From positions 1 to 21,614 of the forward strand of contig JAYMTF010001732.1 in the NCBI GenBank assembly GCA_036897485.1: a stretch of DNA of 21,614 nucleotides. The letters are read 5' to 3'. Below are positions 13,351-21,614 of the stretch, piece after piece (position 1 is the first letter of the stretch; every line of letters begins with the position of its first letter). Under the pieces are notes generated by a model that had not been told where the DNA came from, made no database searches, and saw only the letters and a program-made list of their open reading frames with translations. The DNA comes from Pelargonium nanum. Its lineage: Eukaryota; Streptophyta; Magnoliopsida; Geraniales; Geraniaceae. The translations under genes and the position numbers were made by a program.

Positions 13351-13675
13351 TTCGACTTCTGCTACTTCGTTGAGGTGGAGAATCGACGAAGACCGAGACT
13401 GATTGTTGAAATCGGAGAGAAAATACTGCTTCACCGGAAAAAAATCTGAGAGTGGTGTAAACCCTAAAAGCGTTTCTCGTTTGGAGCTCTGGAAGGATTG
13501 TTTTGAAATTCGGAAATGTGAGTGTACTTGTAGCAGTGAAAATCGCAGATTGGCGGGGTTCTGGTTCTACGGGACAACGCTGATACTAATGAAGACTATT
13601 TTCCAGATGCAATTTCTTGGAGTGCAAAAGGTAATCCTCTACACGGTGTCGTTTAGCCTCATCGCTACTTCGCAA
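13351..13675 (-). promoter_or_regulatory. Enolase 5' leader and core promoter region with a telobox
   Basis: Sequence between the enolase start codon and the inserted SINE. A telobox, AAACCCTAA, lies at 13459-13467 on the plus strand (TTAGGGTTT when read with the gene), about 110 bp upstream of the ATG and probably in the leader. No confident TATA box was found. The reading frame stays open upstream of the ATG for some codons, but there is no upstream ATG in it. Confidence 0.45.
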
Positions 13676-13817
13676 TAGAAAATGTGTGGGTTTGTTTTTT
13701 ATTTTATTTTTTATAAGCAAGTCGTAACAACCGGTGTTCGAACTTGAGACCTCAAGAGAAACAAGCGCCTTAAACCACTTATCTTGACGATGGTTGTTAG
13801 AAAATGTGTGGGTTTGT
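13676..13817 (-). mobile_element. 102-bp tRNA-derived SINE with 20-bp target duplication
   Basis: The word TAGAAAATGTGTGGGTTTGT occurs perfectly at 13676-13695 and 13798-13817. The 102 bp between, read on the minus strand, has a tRNA-like head with an A-box-like ATAAGTGGTTTA (13773-13784 region) and a B-box-like GTTCGAACACC (13733-13743). An A-rich tail (ATAAAAAATAAAATAAAAAA) abuts the duplication. ACAACC at the 5' end pairs with GGTTGT after the B box, like an acceptor stem. Head, tail and duplication together show a retroposed SINE that still has both ends. It lies between the ceramidase and enolase genes, on the promoter side of the enolase gene. Confidence 0.85.
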
Positions 13818-14294
13818 CTGACCCAAAAGTTGGTTTGGTTGAATTTCGGGTGTCCGCAAGTTCAAATTTAAACTACCGACTCTAATGGGTCTAAGCACCA
13901 AAAACTCGTGCGTTCATATTTTACAACTTTTTATTGGTCCTATCATAATGTCTAGACAAGTTAGGACTGACGTGTAGACCTACGGCCGTATTACCAGTTA
14001 TACCTTTAGCAATTAATTGTGTCTTGTGACAAAAAATGTGCAAAGAAAATTTGGATTCATGCCTATGAAATTCAAGATTTTGTTAATACTAAGTTGCTCA
14101 AAATCTGAATTATGTGCAATTGGCCTAATATGATGTCTTATGACGAGGAAAACAAACATACCTTCTTGAATAAGGGTATGGAATAAAATATTGCTTCAAG
14201 CCACAAACAACTCATATATTGAACATCAGATTCAGATATTACATGTTCAAAATCTTCCATATACAAAGTACAAGCACCATGACCATAGCCTTTC
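13818..14294. other. 3' flank of the ceramidase gene
   Basis: About 480 bp between the SINE and the ceramidase stop codon. An AATAAA motif on the minus strand lies at 13930-13935, about 360 bp past the stop, and may serve polyadenylation. The word at 13975-13995 resembles one at 2066-2087. Nothing else is supported. Confidence 0.5.
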
Positions 14295-17200
14295 TTATTT
14301 GACCACAAAGGCACTTGATGAACCTGAAAAGTGGTGAATTGAACCCATAAGGCCCTTTGATGCACCAAAATGAGATATTCTGTACACACCTGTGGCTGCA
14401 TGCTCTGGAATTCTCCATTCAATGGTTGCTTGACTGTGAGTGCTAAATTTTGAAGGTCTCGACCACTTGAACCGCACGCAGAAATCATCGTCATCATAAG
14501 CCGGGATCCAATTATCCGATCCTTGGAGGATCTCCACAAGGGCGAAAGTACCTTCAGTCATGAGGTCATTCCTGGGGCAAGCAGACCAGAAGGTGACGGA
14601 CACTGTGTCGCCTTCTTTGAAGGTGGAGTTTTGCGGGACATCAGAGCTGACATCCCCGAAGTTTGCGCCGGGAGGGGTCATGTCAAGCACGACTGGTGTA
14701 AGGAGGGAAATTTGCTTGTTCAGAAGATCGGGAGGTTGAGGGCCTGCCTCGACAGGTTGGCCACTGATAAGCGCGCTGGCGAGTTTAGTGAATTCTTGAA
14801 TGTAGCCTCTGAGTGTGTGTGGACCGTACAGCGTGGAGGCACCCTGAGAAGCAAAGTAGAAGAGGACAATCAGGGAAGAGATGATTAAAAAGTCCTAAAA
14901 TAAAGGTTTATAATCACCATTCTCCCAACCTTTTTCCAGTTTTGCATTTTTGGGTGTCACGACTTACGTGCAAAAGAATATTGGAATGAAATTTCAACTA
15001 AGAGGCACACTTGTTAAACTGACGTGATAGCAAGGTTCAAGGTTCATTTATGGCCTAAAAGCTTCTAAATAGAAACTTTGGAGCAACATAGTCTATTACT
15101 GGGGTTAACAAACAAATTTAACAGATTATGCAAATATATCCTCCATGTAAATAGTGAGTGTCTTTTCCATTTGTTAAATTTTCAAAATTGGGCTACATAT
15201 AATGACTTGAGCTTATTACTTTCATATTTATGAAAAATGACTTATTTCACCAACTTCAACACTCCCCTTCGCGTGCAAGTCTCGCATTTTTCTTTTATCG
15301 GTCGGCTTGACACGTGCACAATCGGGCCTTTTAAATCCACTCTTCCTCACGTGTAAGTATTTTTCTCACGTGGGCCGCTGCAGGCATGTCCATCTGCAAG
15401 CGGCCGGAGACCACGGGGGAGGCAACATATTAAAAGGTCAAACTTGTTTGTAGAGTTTCACTTGAACAGTTGCACCATGCAACATGCACAATTATAATGA
15501 TTATATGTAGCTCATTTCTTTTATATTTATCCAACGTGTGACTTACTTTAACCACCTCAACACCATTTGCAGCAGAACGTAATTCCATTAACCAAAAAAT
15601 GAAAGACCCAACACTCTAATCTTTCCTACATTAAATTTAGTTGACCATTTGGGTGTAACAATTTTACGGAACACAAAGAAAAAAAACGCTACCTAAGACT
15701 CCCTCCATTTTATATTGAATGTCCACCTTTCCATTTCCACGCATATATAATCATGAAACTAAACTACTAACCTCATATCTCTGGACTTCGTACTCCTCAT
15801 AAGTAGTGACATACTGTGAATATGTATTAGTCAACCCTGCTATAACAACATGGACATTGTCGTCGAATGCTCCATCGCCGCTACTTTTAAGCACTGCCTT
15901 CACAGCATCGCGAAGATGTCTCCCGGCCATTGTTGTAAATTCTGTGAATGACAAAATATAAGAAACTTGTGAGCTGAAAGACACATATTGACCCAAAGTA
16001 GAAGCATATGGTTGAAGGGAGTCTAAACGAAACTTCAAGGATGTGATGGCCAGCATAATTTCTATTGGCCACTTAATATGTTTCTTTCAAGGTAGGTCAA
16101 GAGCGTGAAGAAATTTATAGCTAGTTTTTTGGATAACCCTCTTCTAAAGCAAGCCATATTCCCTATTCATAGATTTATTGAAATCCTAGAGAGATCATAG
16201 GTTGCAAATCAGGGCAACATAGAAAATAGTCTCTTAGCATAATAATTTTTATCATTTTTTCACAATAAAGCACTAAGCATTGCTGCAATATGATAAGTGC
16301 AGACTGCGCCAGAAAGCTTAAAACTCTGCCTTATCACCGCATATTCTAGGAGGGCTGCACTAACCCTAGTTAGCACGACTAGGATAGAACTCATAAGACT
16401 AGCCACACAGTCTAAAAATTCTGGTTCTGACAATCTTAGTAGAAAAAAGTGAAGCAAAGCAAAACAAGCTACTACCTCCAGGTACACAGAGAATAGCTAG
16501 CTGCCCGATTCGGAAGATCTGGATTGGAAGTACTGAAGGCTGCAAAAATCACGAATAGACCAATATATAAGTAAAACCACCAATTTTTCACCCAGTAATC
16601 AAAATTCTTGGTGGAGGTTCCCAGAGGCATCAGGAAGAAGTGTTCATAGTCAATAACGAACTAGGAGGCACTGTATAATGTGCCCAGAGAAGAAAGGCCT
16701 TCAGATCACAATCATGTTTAGGAACACTAAATTACTATTTCCAAATCACATAATGTATGATCATACAAGGCTTGAAACATCAACTCACCGCCCAATCATA
16801 CGGTTTCTTCATTTCACCAGTATCAAGCAAAATAGGTTTTGGATGATGGCAATCAATTTGCTCCTTCTTTGGTGTTTTAAGAAAGTTGCGAACAAGCCTC
16901 CAGAAGGGATTTCCCTGATATTAAAAGTTTTGTAAGTAATAACTACATAAAAAGACAAGAATTATATTATTATATAACATTAATGAGTGAGACCTATGAG
17001 CCAAGTGATAGTTTAGATGAGCATAGAATACTGATTACCTGGTCATCTCCTTGTTGAAAATTGAAAGCCCCAGGTCCATCTGTTGTTCCTGCAGCGAACG
17101 CAAATCCCATTGCAGCAGGACAAGTTTTCACTGATTCCCCTCCCATGTTAGGAAGTACAACTTCAAGCTTGGAAAAGTCTACATAAGCATGGCGATAGTC

Positions 17201-20200
17201 GACCTTCCCTTCCAACTGTTCAGATGCTGTGTTGAAAAGATCCTTTGCTTTTCTAAATTGCCTTTCTCCAATAACACGTGTACTTTCAAATTCATCGGGG
17301 TAACTGCAGTTCATGTGAGCGATTTGATTTAGTGGTTCATAGGTACAATATACACAAAAAGAATTTACATCAAAAGCTTCAATAGGTAAACAATCAATAC
17401 CCTGGTCCTCGGCCATAGCATAATTCATTCTTTCCACCACAAGTACTATGATTAAAGTCACAAGGTAGCCCGGTGTCTATGCAGAAAGTTCCAAGCACAT
17501 TTGGGCTAACATCACCACAGTTTGACTGACAGAATGCAGAAACAAATCCAGGCTTGTCAGCTTGTCTGAGAGCATTTCTCACACGTCTTGCAACACTCGA
17601 TGTTCTGGTTGCTCGTTTACCTGGGGCAGATTGGAAGGATGCAGCAACCTCCAGTAACTTGTGATCTGCACAAGAAAGATTGTAGAAATTCAACATGTGA
17701 AGTTACTTTTTCCCCACCTACACAAGCCCTTCCCGTGTGCATTACAAAATTCTTCACATCTGCGGCCATATATGCACCTCCTGAAGACTAAATAGATTTA
17801 GTACATGCAGTTCAAACTAGATCTGTCCATATTTCTAGATTTTCATTTTTAACTTTACTCCAACCTAAAAGTTTAGGTGGAGGACTCAATTAGTATAGCA
17901 CGGGGTCTTTCATTGTTAAACGTAAGTCAAACCCTTAGGTAGATTATCCATTCTTATTCATAACAAAACTTAAGAAGTTAGTTTTTCTCTAGATACTTTT
18001 CCCTTTCTAAAATGAACTAGAGTATCAACTGAACTGCAGCCTATAAAACAGCAAACCAGAGATAGTTCAGATGCCAAAATTCGAGCCGTGAATCTTTCCA
18101 TAAAGCAAGTGACTTACGGTTATCATGAAAGGTGGGGATTATGTTTGAAATTCTTCGGGGAATTTCATCGGTTTCAGTTTCATCTGCATATGAGTTCGCA
18201 ACACCATTCTGCTCAAACCAGTCTTCCATGAATCTTGCAGCAGCCCCCTTGTTATCCCCACTTATCAATGAATTTGTTCGACTCATAGAAGTTCCGTGAG
18301 TTGCAAACCAGTTAAAGCTACCAACTGGGCCCCATTCCTCATCTACAAACTTTAAGAGGGTCATTTCCTTGTCAACATCATACTTGTATTTACTTTGTTC
18401 TGCTGCAGGATTGTTGAGATAAGCACTGGGACTACGGTTTACACCAGCATCTAAGAGCTCTCCTGAAAATTGAAAATATGAAAATAGATTATAGGTGTAT
18501 GACATATTCATGGTGCCTAAGAAGATAACAATGGAGGTTATAAGTTAATTTTACATGAGAACCATGTGTATCCTCCCAAGATCTTTTATAAAGGCAACGT
18601 ATAAGTTCAACAAGGAATAAAGTCCAGAAGGAAACTATTGCTAAAAATGTAAACAAGATAGCCTATGTCAGATATATGAAGGCATCACCTACATTGTTCG
18701 AAGTATTGGATAGTCTAACAACCATCATTATGAGCTTTTCATGCAACGCAAGTGGGTTGCACTCGAAGCTAGACCGAGTTTTTTTCACCAATAAATCATA
18801 ATTACATAACCTAATTTTTTATGGAAAAAAAATATATATATAGAGGCATAGAGCATGGTTGAATCTTATTGCATAACCTAATTACTAGGTCAATGATATT
18901 TTTCTAATAAAATTGTTTTATTGACATATGGTGCAACATCTCCAGACATGAGCAAGAGTGCAGGACAAGACATAATTACATGTGTAGAGTTGCTACTATA
19001 GTATCAATAAAGATTCTTTATGACATAAAAACAGAAAATCATAGCCTACTGAAGAAAAATACCCCATAAACTTGATCTAATCTCAAAGGGAAACTATACA
19101 TTTCTTGAGCTATTCAGTTTGTAGACTGAACAAGAGAGTTAAATTCCAATTATAATGTTTGTGTGTGTGTGTGTGTGTGTAAAGCTTTTCATTTGCTTAT
19201 CTTTTTAACTTGATCTAATCTCAAAGGGAAATTATACATTTCTTGAGCTATTCAGTTTGTAGACTGAACAAGATAGTTAAGTTAAATTCCAATTATAGTG
19301 TGTGTGTGTGTGTAAAGCTTTTTCATTTGTTATCTTTTTCCTGTAAATTCTTGGAAGAGCAATACAATTGGGGCAAGATGGAAATAATGGAAAAGTGGAA
19401 AACAATTACTTAGTTATGTTAAAATGCAGACAAATAATGTGGTGAGCATAAGGGTCGTTTTCCTTACCCTTGTTAACAAATATTGATCCGGGCCGGAGAT
19501 TTTCATGAGCTTGTATAATGCTTTTCTCAATGCCATCAACAAGGGCATCAAATGACTGACGCACAAATCCAAGAGATGTTACAATATATACAATGTATTG
19601 GAGATAACCTCCAGGACCTGCATGGGTATGAATTCCACTAATAGCAACATTCTTTTCAGTGTATAAGTCCCCATATCTGTCAATACAAACATTGTATGAC
19701 TACAATCAGATGGAAATAGATAGTTCTGAAACTACAAGTTCAAGTAGTTTATAGTTTCAAACAATGTAAGTTCAAGGGTTTAAACAGTGTAAAACATTAT
19801 ATAATTATAACTCTACAATAATTTTAATGGATTAATGTACTAATCTAAGTTTATAACTCAGAACACGATGTAAAATTTGAAAGCTACCTTAACTTCAGCC
19901 TCTCAAGCACTTTAAGAGTCACGAGTTGTGAGGCCATGCAAGCATCAAGATTTACAAAAACTACCCGGTTTCCCTGTGGTTCTGCCACAATGAAAGAGCG
20001 AGCTCGCAGTCTAAAATGAATGCCAGAGGCAACCTGTTCCATGTTAGCATATCCCATCATATTAACATCAGCTGCTGGTCCTGTGATGTCATAGCTTCCA
20101 AGACCAATCAAATAATTAGAATCGGGGACTACTCCTTTGCAACTGTTTAGCAAAAGTACAAGTGAAATCCATAACCATAGAGTTGCATTAGGTCTTTTGA

Positions 20201-20252
20201 GATGGCAAGAAGAAAAGAACTCCATCACAGCCTCCACCCAGTTGACAAACAT
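14295..20252 (-). CDS. Neutral ceramidase
   Basis: Zinc amidase that cleaves ceramide to a sphingoid base and a fatty acid, in the secretory pathway or at the cell surface. Coding exons on the minus strand are 19888-20225 (or -20252), 19468-19676, 18118-18462, 17401-17665, 17039-17303, 16789-16914, 16476-16539, 15772-15941 and 14295-14843, all GT-AG. They give 776 aa from the ATG at 20225. A hydrophobic segment (TLWLWISLVLLLN, residues 15-27) serves as signal peptide or anchor. Then come NYLIGLGSYDITGPAADVNM, zinc-site GIHTHAGPGGY (127-137) and FATHGTSM (His238), the nucleophile motif CGDVSPN (Ser351), PGEFTTMAGR (Glu538), TNTYSQYVTTYEEYE (Tyr578) and a C-terminal Ig-like domain ending AFVVK. 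All expected catalytic residues are present. An in-frame ATG nine codons upstream (20252) has a weak context, while 20225 has G at -3 and +4. The length matches plant neutral ceramidases. Confidence 0.95.
14844..15771 (-). other. Ceramidase intron 8 with a GC-rich island between diverged direct repeats
   Basis: A 928-bp intron. A GC-rich tract at about 15268-15425 holds three CACGTG cores (GACACGTGCAC near 15309, TCACGTGTAAG near 15348, TCACGTGGGCC near 15367). On either side, 15194-15267 and 15492-15570 look like diverged direct copies, sharing ATATTTAT, GACTTA-TTTCACC and CTCAACAC-type words. CTCCCTCCATTTTATATTGA near 15701 resembles one end of a MITE, but the other end is missing. The arrangement suggests an old insertion of unknown family. 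No coding region is seen. Confidence 0.5.
17666..18117 (-). other. Ceramidase intron 3, no internal feature seen
   Basis: A 452-bp intron between exons 3 (ending TFHDN) and 4 (starting HKLLEVAAS). Its ends are GT-AG. I see no repeat or coding signal inside. Confidence 0.75.
18463..19467 (-). other. Ceramidase intron 2, carrying a tandem duplication
   Basis: A 1005-bp intron between exons 2 (ending IFVNK) and 3 (starting ELLDAGVNR). It holds the tandem duplication with microsatellites listed at 19069-19339. The rest is AT-rich, with an A-run and TA-run near 18822-18842 and no supported gene. Confidence 0.75.
19069..19339. repeat. Tandem duplication of about 135 bp, each copy with a TG microsatellite
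   Basis: Copy 1 (19069-19206) and copy 2 (19207-19339) both start AACTTGATCTAATCTCAAAG and end near TTATCTTTTT. They differ by a few substitutions, a small insertion (TAAGT) and the length of the TG run: about ten units at 19160-19180 and about seven at 19299-19313. High similarity points to a recent duplication. It is wholly intronic. Confidence 0.95.
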
Positions 20253-20309
20253 GAACCTAATTTGTTCTTCCCATGTTCCTTCGTCAAGTTCCTATACCAA
20301 GTTTAAGAA

Positions 20310-20379
20310 AACATTCAAATACTATTCAAACATAACACTATTCCAACATTCAAATACTATTTAAACATAACACTATTCC
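20310..20379. repeat. 35-bp tandem repeat, two copies
   Basis: The unit beginning AACATTCAAATACTATTCAA fills 20310-20344 and is repeated at 20345-20379 with a single C/T difference. It sits within 20 bp of the proposed leader-intron acceptor. Confidence 0.95.
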
Positions 20380-20494
20380 AACAATAAATTAAGAAGAAGA
20401 AACCACTTGAGTTTGTTACAATCAAATTTAAATAAACTCACACTATCATAGTTTAGACAATTATACAAACGAAGCTGCCAACATTTACTAAATA

Positions 20495-20638
20495 CTCCCT
20501 TTGTCCCAAAATAAGTCTCTTTTTAGGAAGTTAGTTGTGCAAAAGGTACCAAAAGTATCCTATAACATGTTAGTAAGTATCCATTAAGTTTGTTACGTCC
20601 ATGGGGATACAAGAGGAATTATTTTGGGACGGATGGAG
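20495..20638. mobile_element. Stowaway MITE (Tc1/mariner type)
   Basis: A 144-bp element flanked by TA dinucleotides (20493-20494 and 20639-20640). Its left end is CTCCCTTTGTCCCAAAATAA. The right end, read on the other strand, is CTCCATCCGTCCCAAAATAA. These match the known Stowaway terminal consensus and TA target choice. There is no coding capacity, so it is non-autonomous. It lies upstream of the ceramidase coding start, probably inside a leader intron. Confidence 0.93.
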
Positions 20639-20743
20639 TAGTAAAGAGCATAATCTAAAATGATACAAAACCTACTAAATCGAAAAACCAAAGAATCGAG
20701 TAATAAATTTCCAGAAAATAAATAAAAAATAAAAAAATAAAAA

Positions 20744-20922
20744 ACAGAAATGAGCTACCAATTGAATTTGATAACTTATCGAGACAGAAATCAGCTACTA
20801 ATGGCAAAATCCAAGAACTGACGCAAAAACCTCATGACACCAGTTCAAGCAGATCAAATAAATTTATTTATAAAAAAAAAACGGAAATGAGCTACTAATT
20901 GAATTAGATTATTTATCAAGAC
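20744..20922. repeat. Diverged direct repeat next to A-rich tracts
   Basis: The stretches 20744-20785 and 20881-20922 are alike (both -GAAATGAGCTAC-AATTGAATT and ending TTATC-AGAC), with about 5-6 differences in 42. Each follows an A-rich run. A shorter third match (CAGAAATCAGCTACTAATGG) starts near 20785. It may be an old local duplication. Confidence 0.7.
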
Positions 20923-21170
20923 GACGCGTCGAATTTTAACAATACCAAACCTAAATATGCTTGCTAAATCAATTCCAGGAAAACACAAGGGTGCTGCTAC
21001 TAAGACACACGCATGGCTAACTCGGAGGCTACGCAGGAGCGATCGGTTGCATTAACAAGCTAATATGATCACAATTAAACTAAAAACAGCAAAGAAAAGC
21101 AAAAAGAGAGAAAATTATAGGCATGGATCAAATTTAGCAGAACAAAGAGAGAACTAGGTTCCGAAACAAC

Positions 21171-21614
21171 CTCGCAGCTGCAGTGTTTGCTGATTCAATC
21201 TTTCTCAAAACAAGCAACCAGAATTTACAGTAGAGAATGGAGAGAGAGAGAAGAGAGAAGAGGGTTTGGGTATGGTAAAAAGGAGGAATGTGCTTGTTTG
21301 GTGAAGTCAAGTGGAAGTTAAGAATGGTAGCTGGGAAGAGAAAGCAGTGACGCGTACGAGTGTTGTTTTGTTTATTTTTAGTACGTTCTGAATCCGAATT
21401 CATTGTTAGGCTTGAAATTGACATTTTCTAAAATAAATATAAAAAAATTGACATTTAAGCCATTAATTTTTGCAGTACTATATCTGGTCTGTGCCTTAGG
21501 TTTATTTATTTCGTATTCAAAAAAAAACTTTTACTTATTCCATTTCTGTTTAATTTTGTATTTTGCGTAATTTTTATTAATTTAGCTTGTAAATGTGAAT
21601 ATGAACCATAAAAA
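21171..21614 (-). promoter_or_regulatory. Candidate ceramidase leader exon and promoter
   Basis: On the minus strand a pyrimidine-rich tract (plus-strand GA run, 21238-21262) resembles the Y patch of plant core promoters. It lies just ahead of the presumed leader exon that would end at 21171. No TATA box is obvious at a fitting distance. Beyond 21420 the DNA is AT-rich to the window end, and no gene is seen there. Confidence 0.35.

Larger units (their letters stand above)
20292..21170 (-). other. Probable intron in the ceramidase 5' leader
   Basis: On the minus strand a donor-like GCGAG|GTTGTTTC lies at 21171/21170, and an acceptor TGGTATAG|GAAC at 20292/20291, just ahead of the coding start. 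An intron here would link a leader exon near 21171-21260 to the first coding exon. It would contain the Stowaway MITE and several short repeats. This is inferred from splice-site appearance only. Confidence 0.4.

Noticed and set aside
13351-13434. In-frame N-terminal extension of the enolase starting at 13434
   Set aside because: The triplet at 13432-13434 reads GTG on the minus strand, not ATG. The first true ATG in frame is at 13350, which also matches the known ENO3 N-terminus.
14523-14888. A 121-codon open frame on the plus strand
   Set aside because: It is antisense to the last ceramidase exon, which has clear family motifs. The plus-strand peptide shows no recognisable domain.
15699-15735. 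A second Stowaway-like element near CTCCCTCCATTTTATATTGA
   Set aside because: Only one end resembles a MITE terminus. No partner end was found within the intron.
2519-20252. A biosynthetic or functional cluster made of transporter, enolase and ceramidase
   Set aside because: The genes belong to unrelated processes, the spacing is ordinary for a plant, and shared orientation of three neighbours is not evidence of a cluster.

Overview
The window is nuclear DNA of a flowering plant, most likely a eudicot. Four protein-coding genes are broken up by many short AT-rich introns, and all but one have GT-AG borders. The proteins read from the joined exons are typical plant versions: a PCNA, a triose-phosphate-translocator (TPT)/nucleotide-sugar-transporter family protein, an enolase of the plant 'cytosolic enolase 3' type and a neutral ceramidase. 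Introns and intergenic DNA carry plant-type SINE relics and a Stowaway MITE. The species cannot be fixed from this sequence alone.

Layout. (1) 2-1336, + strand: the 3' part of a PCNA gene, four exons visible, with about the first 53 codons lying outside the window. (2) 2519-5093, - strand: a complete four-exon membrane transporter gene, 323 aa, convergent with PCNA. (3) 7681-13350, - strand: a complete 13-exon enolase-3-like gene, 474 aa. It has an N-terminal extension and a Gly at the position of a catalytic Glu. (4) 14295-20225 (or 20252), - strand: a complete nine-coding-exon neutral ceramidase gene, about 776 aa, with a probable intron in its 5' leader and leader exon near 21171-21260.

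Intergenic DNA: 1337-2518 (between two 3' ends), 5094-7680 (transporter leader and promoter, then enolase 3' flank; very AT-rich), 13351-14294 (enolase leader and promoter plus an inserted SINE), and 20253-21614 (ceramidase leader, intron and promoter). No rRNA, tRNA, CRISPR or prokaryote-type operon is present. The repeats seen are a run of three tRNA-like SINE heads in PCNA intron 3, an Au-type SINE relic in an enolase intron, a 102-bp SINE with a perfect 20-bp target duplication between ceramidase and enolase, a Stowaway MITE with TA duplication, and several tandem duplications.

The genes serve unrelated processes: DNA replication and repair, sugar-nucleotide or phosphate transport, a glycolysis-related protein, and sphingolipid turnover. 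Nothing suggests a cluster with a shared pathway. I found no convincing undescribed system. The points most worth checking are the enolase active-site substitution with its GC-AG intron, the tRNA-like repeat array, and the short SINE with its intact duplication.
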